From NCBI RefSeq assembly GCF_028867965.1, contig NZ_JAPQNT010000017.1:1-22432 (forward strand): 22,432 bases of DNA, written 5' to 3'. A program made the position numbers and the translations under genes. Origin of the DNA: Flavobacterium sp. SUN046 (lineage in GTDB: Bacteria > Bacteroidota > Bacteroidia > Flavobacteriales > Flavobacteriaceae). Below the pieces are notes generated by a model. That model searched no databases. It saw only the letters and a list, made by a program, of their open reading frames with translations, and was not told the DNA's origin. Shown piece after piece: positions 17,401 to 22,432 of the stretch (its first letter is position 1; each line of letters opens with the position of its first letter).

Positions 17401-20400
17401 TGCTACAACCTATTCTTACACTTTAACTGCTCCACAAACTTTGAATGAGTTGACTACCTATTATTGGTATGTGACTCCAAAGAATGCAGTTGGTTCGGCT
17501 CCATGTGGCGCAGCAAATCAAACCAGTTTTACAACTGCAGTGATTCCTGTTGTACTTACTAGTGCAACTCCAACGTCACTTTGTTTAGGTGGTTCAGATG
17601 CCTCAAGAACAGTTGTTATTACTGGTTCAGGATTTACTGGAAGTACTTCAGTACAATTTGGAACAACAAATGCTCAAACTTTTACAGTTGATAGTGCTAC
17701 ACAAATTACAGCTGTAGTTGCAGCTTCTAATCCAGCTGGTTCAAGTACTATTAAGGTAACTAAACCTACAGCAAACGCAACAAGTTCATTTACAATAGCT
17801 TTAAATGCTCTTCCAACTGTGGCAGCTATTACTGGTGGTTCTGCATTATGTTTACCTGATACCTTAGTATTGAGTTCAACTACTCCTGGAGGAGTTTGGG
17901 CTTCTACTAATACTTCAGTAGCAACGGTTTCTGGTGGTACTGTAACAGGAGTTACTGTAGGTCAAACAACAATTACTTATACCGTTACTGATAATGGTTG
18001 TTCAACAACTGTATCTCAAATAGTAGATGTTAGATCACCAATAGCCAATGTATCTTATCCTTTAAATGTTAATGCTTTAACAGGTACTACTGCTACTTTT
18101 AGCTCATCTGCTTCAGGTACAGGAGTAACTTTCGTATGGCAAGAATCTTTAGATGGTGGTACTGTTTACAATGATATTACTATTGCTGCACCTTACAGTG
18201 TTGCTACTACTACAAGTGGTTCAATAGTTACTTCTACATTAAGTATAGCTTCTGTAACTAGTGCTGATACTCCAGCTGGATTTAATGGTAGAAATTATAG
18301 AGCACGTATTTTAGCTACATCGCCATGTCTTGACATTTTAGATGATAGTTTAGGAACTGCTTATCTAGCTGTAGGTAATACTGGTATCGCTCAAGCACCA
18401 GTTTCAAATTCTCCAGGTATTTGTGATTCAGGAAGTACTTCATTTTCTGTTTTAGCTTCTGGTGACGTTGATGCGTTTCATTGGTTTTTAGATAGAAATG
18501 ATGGAAATCTGCCTGTTGCTATTACAAACGGATTAGTAGCTGATGGTATTACTTATACTATATCAGCCTTTGATTCTACTCCAGCTTCCTTTGGAAACTT
18601 AAATTCTACATTGTCATTAAATGGTGTTTCTTACACTAATAGTGTTAATGGATATTTATACTATGTTGTTGTTCAAGGTCCAGCTCAGAGTCCTTCTACA
18701 CAATCTACACCAGCTACTTTAAATGTAGGTCAAGGTGTTTCAATTCCTAGTTTAGGTCAGCCTACTAGTGTTGTTACTTGTAAGCCGTTTGGTGCTGCAA
18801 CTAGCTCAGCAGTGTTTACGGTTGCTCCAGAGGGTTCTTTAGGAACTACTCAATGGCAAGTTTTAGTAGGTTCTACATGGACTAATGTTGGTCCGTTAGG
18901 ATTAAGTTTAACAGTAAACCTTACTAGTGCTAATGCTGCAGGAGTTACTTCTTACAGAGCTATTGTAAATGGTCAAGGTTCTTGTACTCCAGTTACTTCT
19001 GATGTTGTAACTTTAACATTAACACAGCCAACTATTACAGTATCGCCTTCATCGGCTTCTTATTGTACTCCTGGTTCAGCAGTAAGTTTAACAGCTAATG
19101 GAGCTTCTACTTACACATGGTCTCCGGCTGCTGGTTTATCAGCTACTACCGGAAGTACTGTTTTAGCATCTCCAAGTTCGACAACAACTTATACTGTTAC
19201 AGGTACTGATGCTTCAGGATGTATTAGTACGGCAACTGTAACAATTACAACCGGTCCTTCATTCTCAGCTTCTGTAACGGCTACACCAAGTAGTTTATGT
19301 ACAGGGTTAAGTTCACAATTACAAGCGGTTACTCCTGTAGCTCCATCAACAGTAGATTATTACTCTTTTAGTGCGGGTAGTCAAACTTATGCTGATTTAG
19401 TTGGAGGTACTTCTAGTACTGCTGCTGGTGATGATGGAACTCAAAATACTATAGCAATTGGATTCCCATTCACCTATAATGGTGCAAGTTTTACAACTTT
19501 TAGTATATCAACTAATGGAACTATTGTTTTAGGTGGAACAGCTACATCATGGACTAATGCTTTAGCAAGTAATGCTAATGTAATTGCACCATTTTGGGAT
19601 GATAATAACTTAAGTGCTGGTTCTATTAAATATTCAACAACAGGAACTGCTCCAAATAGAGTTCTTACTGTTGAATGGAAAAATATTTCTATTGGAGGTA
19701 GTGGTTCAACTGGCGCTTCTACAAATAAATTTCAATTGAGATTATTTGAAGGTTCAAATGTTGTTAAATATTACTATGGTGGATTAGATGCTACTAATGG
19801 AATCAGTGCATCAATTGGTATTTCTGGTGCTACTGGAAAATATTTGAGTGTTACTCCATTGAGTCCTGTATCTACTTCTACTGTAAGTAGTACTACAGAA
19901 AATTCAAATATAACTTCGGTTGCTAATATTCCATCAGGTACAGTTTATACTTTTACTCCTCCAGTGATTCCAACATATACTTATGCTTGGACACCGTCTA
20001 CTGGTTTATCTAGTACAACTATTGCAAATCCTGTTGCAAGTAATATAACTTCAACGGTTGTTTATACTTGTCTTGTAACTAATAATTCTGGCTGTAGTAC
20101 ATCTGCTAGTCAAACTATTACTGTTACATCTGATGCTGTAATCGCAACTCAACCAGCTGCTCCAGCTCCAATTTGTCAAGGAGGTACAACTTCTTTCACA
20201 GTTGCTGCAACAGGTCCTGGATTGACTTACCAATGGATGTTGAATGGTGCTAATATTACTGGTGCTAATTCAGCAACGTATACTATTACTGGTGCTACTG
20301 TAGCACAATCAGGAAGTTATACAGTTTTAGTTACACCATCATGTGGAACTACTGCTACTAGTACTCCTGTTAGTTTAGTTGTTAATCCAACTCCAACCGC

Positions 20401-22432
20401 TACGGCAATTGCTGCTCAAAATTCATGTTTTGGTGCTCCAACAGCTCCAATAGCCTTAACAGGAACTCCATCTGGTGTTACTTTTGATGTAACAGGTGGT
20501 AGTGCAATTGGATTGGCTGATCAATTGGGAGTTACAAGTATTCCTTCGTTTACACCATCAACTTTTGGCAGCGCTACAATTACTGTAACTCCAAAAGCGA
20601 ATGGTTGTTCGGGAACTAGTATAACTTTTGTTTACACAATCAATCCAAAACCATCTGCAATGACAGTTACTCCAGCAACTGTTGCTAACTGTTCTAATGA
20701 TGCTCCAATATTATTAACTGCTAATGGTGGTATTGTTCCTCCTTCTGCTTACTGTACACCTACAGTTGGAAGTACTGGATTGACAAGCGATAATATTACG
20801 AATGTAACCTTTGCAGGTATCAATAATACTACTGGTGATGGACCAGGTGATTACAACTATTACACTGCTACGGCAACTGTAACTGCTGGTGTTGCTACTC
20901 CAATATCTATTACGCCAAATGCTGCCTTTGGTCAGCAGTTTAGAGTGTGGATAGATATGAACCAAAATGGTACTTTTGAATCTACAGAGAGTGTATTTGC
21001 TACTGTAGCTTCTTCAACGGTTACGGTAAATGGTTCTATTACTGTACCAACTACTGCATTTAATGGAACTACGCGTATGCGTGTTGCTGATAAATATAGT
21101 TCATCAATATTAGCTACAGAGGCTTGTAGTCATACTGGTTTTGGTGAGTTTGAGGATTATAATATTATTATTAGCGGTGCTACTAACAGAGTGCCTTTAG
21201 CAGTATGGACTTCGACAAATGGCGGATTATTTACAGATGCTGCAGGTACTACTGCTTATACAGGAACTGCATCAACAACTGTTTATGCTCGTCCAACTTT
21301 AACCTCAACAATTACTGCAACAGTAACTACTGCAGCAGGTTGTTCAAACTCAGCTTCTGCTGTTATTACTGTTACTACTGCTACTTCTTGGTATGCTGAT
21401 GTTGACGGTGATTTATTTGGTAATCCTGCCGTAATGGTAATGGCTTGTTCTCAACCAACAGGTTATGTTGCTAATAACACTGATTGTAATGATAATCAAT
21501 TACAGTATGCAGATTTAGATGCTGATGGATTTGGTTCTACAACTTTAGTAGCTTGTGGTGTTACAAATAACACTGATTGTAACGATAACCAATTGCGTTA
21601 TACTGATGCGGATGCCGACGGATTTGGAGTATTGCCTTTAGTGGCATGTGGTGGAGTTTTAAATAACACTGATTGTAATGATAATGAATTGCGTTATGCA
21701 GATTTAGATGCTGACGGATTTGGTTCTACAACTTTAGTAGCTTGTGGAGGTGTTACAAATAACACTGATTGCAATGACAATCAAGTACGTTATTTAGATG
21801 CAGATGGCGATGGTTATGGTAGCGTAGCTATGATTAAAGTAGCATGTGGTGGAAGTTTAGTTGCAACTGATTGCGACGATGCTAAAGCTTCTACTAACCC
21901 AGGTGCAGTTGATGTTTGTTACGATGCTATTGATAACGACTGTAACGGAAACGTTGATAACGTTGGAATGCCAGGAGGTTGTACACCAAAAGTGGCTAAT
22001 TTACCAACGACTACTTGTGGTAGCACAGTAAGCGCATTAAACACTGTTGTTTCTGCGGTTAACGTTCCAGGTGCTCAAGCGTTTAGATTCAAGATTACGA
22101 ACATGACTACTAATACGGTTCAAGTATTAGACAGTCCGTCAATTTCGTTCCAATTCATGAATTTACCAGGCGTAACATTTGCTACACAATACAAAATTGA
22201 AGTGGCAATTAAATTTGCTGGAGTATGGCAAGGTTTCTACGGAAGTCCGTGTTTTGTAAACACACCATCACCAGTTAGTATAATTTCTGCTGCACAATGT
22301 GGATCTACTTTAACTAGTATGTCACAATACATCAATTCGTCTTATGTTGCTAATGTAACCGGATATAGATATGAAGTTACTAATCAAAGTAATGGTCAAA
22401 CACAATATGTTTATTCAAGTTTGAACAAATTT
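14498..22432 (+). CDS. Giant T9SS-type multidomain surface protein C, 3' end outside window
   Basis: The frame is open from tandem ATGs (14498, 14501) to the last base: 2645 codons with no stop. Approximate residues: signal peptide 1-56 with a long polar n-region and core LLSLLVLFLFSF, cut after GYGQ (M34 is an alternative start); N-type beta domain 57-275; Ig-like 278-383; second N-type 387-605; two PPC-like domains 616-905 (NDNPAGA...DDVWFSF, NDNPCGA...SDVWFKF); fibronectin-like 911-1011; IPT/TIG 1016-1101; Ig-like Big-type 1106-1178; further Ig/PKD-like units; Ig-like near 1589-1876 holding a third N-type domain; Ig_2-like 1882-1963; Ig-like 2055-2296 holding GEVED (WIDMNQNGTF 2151-2160); MopE-like array 2297-2490; then 94-residue repeats. 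The sorting domain must lie beyond the window, so T9SS export is inferred from paralogs. The many D/N-G loops suggest calcium-stabilised surface structure. Confidence 0.92.
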   Translation, partial: MMNNYNSLNYRKNSKFSSQEPEVVGNAPNSYGKMRNSWLLSLLVLFLFSFGNGYGQIGSYSFANTNTAYSTIVGGSGTTAVTIASMDDGISAAQTIPFTFNFGGNNFTTFKINSNGWLNIGALSTSTTNYSALGGTDNNVISAFNRDLNGNNTTATTYYVQTVGTSPNRITKIEWANIKSFSSTINPNTGNFQIWLYETSNVVEIHYGAFTSSSGRTSAGTVQVGLRGATTGTADVRSLSNTASWSTPTVGNSSASTNALGTFAAPFLPDSGRTYTFTPPTPCTGTPTPGTIASNLNACSGSAPGAVAITGFSTGVSGIAFQWEQSDTNNGIDWTNAVGGSGATTSSYTPPALTATRYYRAKVTCTPSTLFAYTNVLTFAIANCDYNVTRTTGITYNSIGTSGTGLTGFTSLDDSSSSATNIGFNFFYKGTTFTQFVANTNGFLGLGTSTSSSYTNGLGTGTNIIAPYWDDLYVTGGGSTASISNFIKYQLNGVAPNRVLTVEWIGMEQFLNAGPNINFQVKLYETTNRIEIVHGQMQTFDGSTGTGSAYSYSVGLAGPSGTGTFRTLALVGENSNSFSSTDPATLSIPPACNVTYTFDTAVAYTGSTTFTYVVPSNDNPAGAISLPVNASPAQNLCGTYFNSNLATASPQTSSCTTAPDDDVWFSFVAPASGQVLVSVKSASGNDAVVSLTDASFVELPTFGCVNSFGNALTESLSPTGLTPGATYYARVSNNGVGSGNRSGFSISVSDSFIPPPVNDNPCGAIVLTPASTCVPYSDTTHGISGSTNVTGATTTTSNGVTTPTQTGALPNVSDVWFKFTATSDYHGITVTPVPGFDVAIQAYSINAGTSCPTTLTLTSLGTVNGAGSGSAENVQFATVIGTDYYLRIFRHPSGIAGTPVNDSQFSVCVFNPTPACVVNTSPANLATAVSATPTLTWPTTSFASSYDVYLGTSSGPTTLLTTVASILGATTYSYTLTAPQTLNELTTYYWYVTPKNAVGSAPCGAANQTSFTTAVIPVVLTSATPTSLCLGGSDASRTVVITGSGFTGSTSVQFGTTNAQTFTVDSATQITAVVAASNPAGSSTIKVTKPTANATSSFTIALNALPTVAAITGGSALCLPDTLVLSSTTPGGVWASTNTSVATVSGGTVTGVTVGQTTITYTVTDNGCSTTVSQIVDVRSPIANVSYPLNVNALTGTTATFSSSASGTGVTFVWQESLDGGTVYNDITIAAPYSVATTTSGSIVTSTLSIASVTSADTPAGFNGRNYRARILATSPCLDILDDSLGTAYLAVGNTGIAQAPVSNSPGICDSGSTSFSVLASGDVDAFHWFLDRNDGNLPVAITNGLVADGITYTISAFDSTPASFGNLNSTLSLNGVSYTNSVNGYLYYVVVQGPAQSPSTQSTPATLNVGQGVSIPSLGQPTSVVTCKPFGAATSSAVFTVAPEGSLGTTQWQVLVGSTWTNVGPLGLSLTVNLTSANAAGVTSYRAIVNGQGSCTPVTSDVVTLTLTQPTITVSPSSASYCTPGSAVSLTANGASTYTWSPAAGLSATTGSTVLASPSSTTTYTVTGTDASGCISTATVTITTGPSFSASVTATPSSLCTGLSSQLQAVTPVAPSTVDYYSFSAGSQTYADLVGGTSSTAAGDDGTQNTIAIGFPFTYNGASFTTFSISTNGTIVLGGTATSWTNALASNANVIAPFWDDNNLSAGSIKYSTTGTAPNRVLTVEWKNISIGGSGSTGASTNKFQLRLFEGSNVVKYYYGGLDATNGISASIGISGATGKYLSVTPLSPVSTSTVSSTTENSNITSVANIPSGTVYTFTPPVIPTYTYAWTPSTGLSSTTIANPVASNITSTVVYTCLVTNNSGCSTSASQTITVTSDAVIATQPAAPAPICQGGTTSFTVAATGPGLTYQWMLNGANITGANSATYTITGATVAQSGSYTVLVTPSCGTTATSTPVSLVVNPTPTATAIAAQNSCFGAPTAPIALTGTPSGVTFDVTGGSAIGLADQLGVTSIPSFTPSTFGSATITVTPKANGCSGTSITFVYTINPKPSAMTVTPATVANCSNDAPILLTANGGIVPPSAYCTPTVGSTGLTSDNITNVTFAGINNTTGDGPGDYNYYTATATVTAGVATPISITPNAAFGQQFRVWIDMNQNGTFESTESVFATVASSTVTVNGSITVPTTAFNGTTRMRVADKYSSSILATEACSHTGFGEFEDYNIIISGATNRVPLAVWTSTNGGLFTDAAGTTAYTGTASTTVYARPTLTSTITATVTTAAGCSNSASAVITVTTATSWYADVDGDLFGNPAVMVMACSQPTGYVANNTDCNDNQLQYADLDADGFGSTTLVACGVTNNTDCNDNQLRYTDADADGFGVLPLVACGGVLNNTDCNDNELRYADLDADGFGSTTLVACGGVTNNTDCNDNQVRYLDADGDGYGSVAMIKVACGGSLVATDCDDAKASTNPGAVDVCYDAIDNDCNGNVDNVGMPGGCTPKVANLPTTTCGSTVSALNTVVSAVNVPGAQAFRFKITNMTTNTVQVLDSPSISFQFMNLPGVTFATQYKIEVAIKFAGVWQGFYGSPCFVNTPSPVSIISAAQCGSTLTSMSQYINSSYVANVTGYRYEVTNQSNGQTQYVYSSLNKF
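21476..21862 (+). repeat. Four in-frame tandem repeats, MopE/TSP3-like D-rich loops
   Basis: Units start at 21476, 21569, 21665 and 21761 (93, 96, 96 and 102 bp). Each encodes NNTDCNDNQ..Y, a D-x-D-x-D-G-x-G loop and VACGG. Units 1 and 3 are almost identical in DNA (TTTGGTTCTACAACTTTAGT in both), while unit 2 differs. The array is closed by TDCDDAKASTNPGA...NDCNGNVDN (about 21866-21960), the pattern of the MopE-type putative metal-binding motif. Known relatives bind calcium or copper; the ligand here is unknown. Confidence 0.85.
22001..22432 (+). repeat. 94-residue protein repeat, one full and one partial copy
   Basis: Unit 1 (from about 22001) has CGSTVSALNTVVSAVNVPGA, FRFKITN and GVWQGFYGSPC. 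Unit 2 repeats CGSTLTSMSQYINSSYVANV and YRYEVTN before the window ends. The aligned cysteine codons at 22016 and 22298 are 282 bases apart. This resembles a repeat I remember from flavobacterial surface proteins; more copies probably follow. Confidence 0.7.

Noticed and set aside
21476..21862. CRISPR-like or non-coding tandem repeat
   Set aside because: The repeats are contiguous, in frame with an open gene, lack unique spacers and encode D-x-D-x-D-G loops.

Overview
The window is low-GC DNA from a member of the Bacteroidota, most likely Flavobacteriaceae and Flavobacterium-like. This rests on giant secreted proteins whose signal peptides end in SQ, AQ or GQ, C-terminal Type IX secretion (T9SS) sorting domains, absence of Shine-Dalgarno motifs before most genes, and one TAnnTTTG promoter box. 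No rRNA, tRNA, CRISPR or replication genes are visible.

Layout on the + strand: the C-terminal tail of one T9SS cargo protein (2-244); a complete IS150-type IS3-family insertion sequence on the minus strand (284-1712), lodged in the loop of that gene's own terminator; a short spacer with a coding-like remnant and a 24-nt palindrome; giant surface protein A (1979-7783); a small signal-peptide protein with its own promoter and terminator (8013-8396); giant surface protein B (8795-14293); and giant protein C (14498 to the window end, open, at least 2645 residues). Intergenic gaps hold terminators and AT-rich inverted repeats.

The tail protein and A share closely similar sorting domains. B shares with A both a sorting domain of the same kind and about 300 residues just upstream of it. 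B and C are linked to A by a common N-terminal beta-rich domain, so the locus looks like a tandem array of diverging surface proteins. They are built from fibronectin type III, Ig/PKD-like, choice-of-anchor J (cleaved-adhesin-like), GEVED, PPC-like, IPT/TIG and MopE-like calcium/metal-binding modules. All are expected to cross the inner membrane by Sec and the outer membrane by T9SS, then act at the cell surface or outside the cell, probably in adhesion; no enzymatic domain was recognised.

The most notable observations are: the insertion sequence inside a terminator loop with a GAT target duplication; a textbook -1 frameshift signal in the IS with orfB's start codon in the loop of the stimulatory hairpin; repeated nesting of whole domains inside Ig-like host domains in the three giant proteins; and a roughly 54-residue segment inserted in a fibronectin domain of B that resembles a module I remember from marine phage structural proteins.
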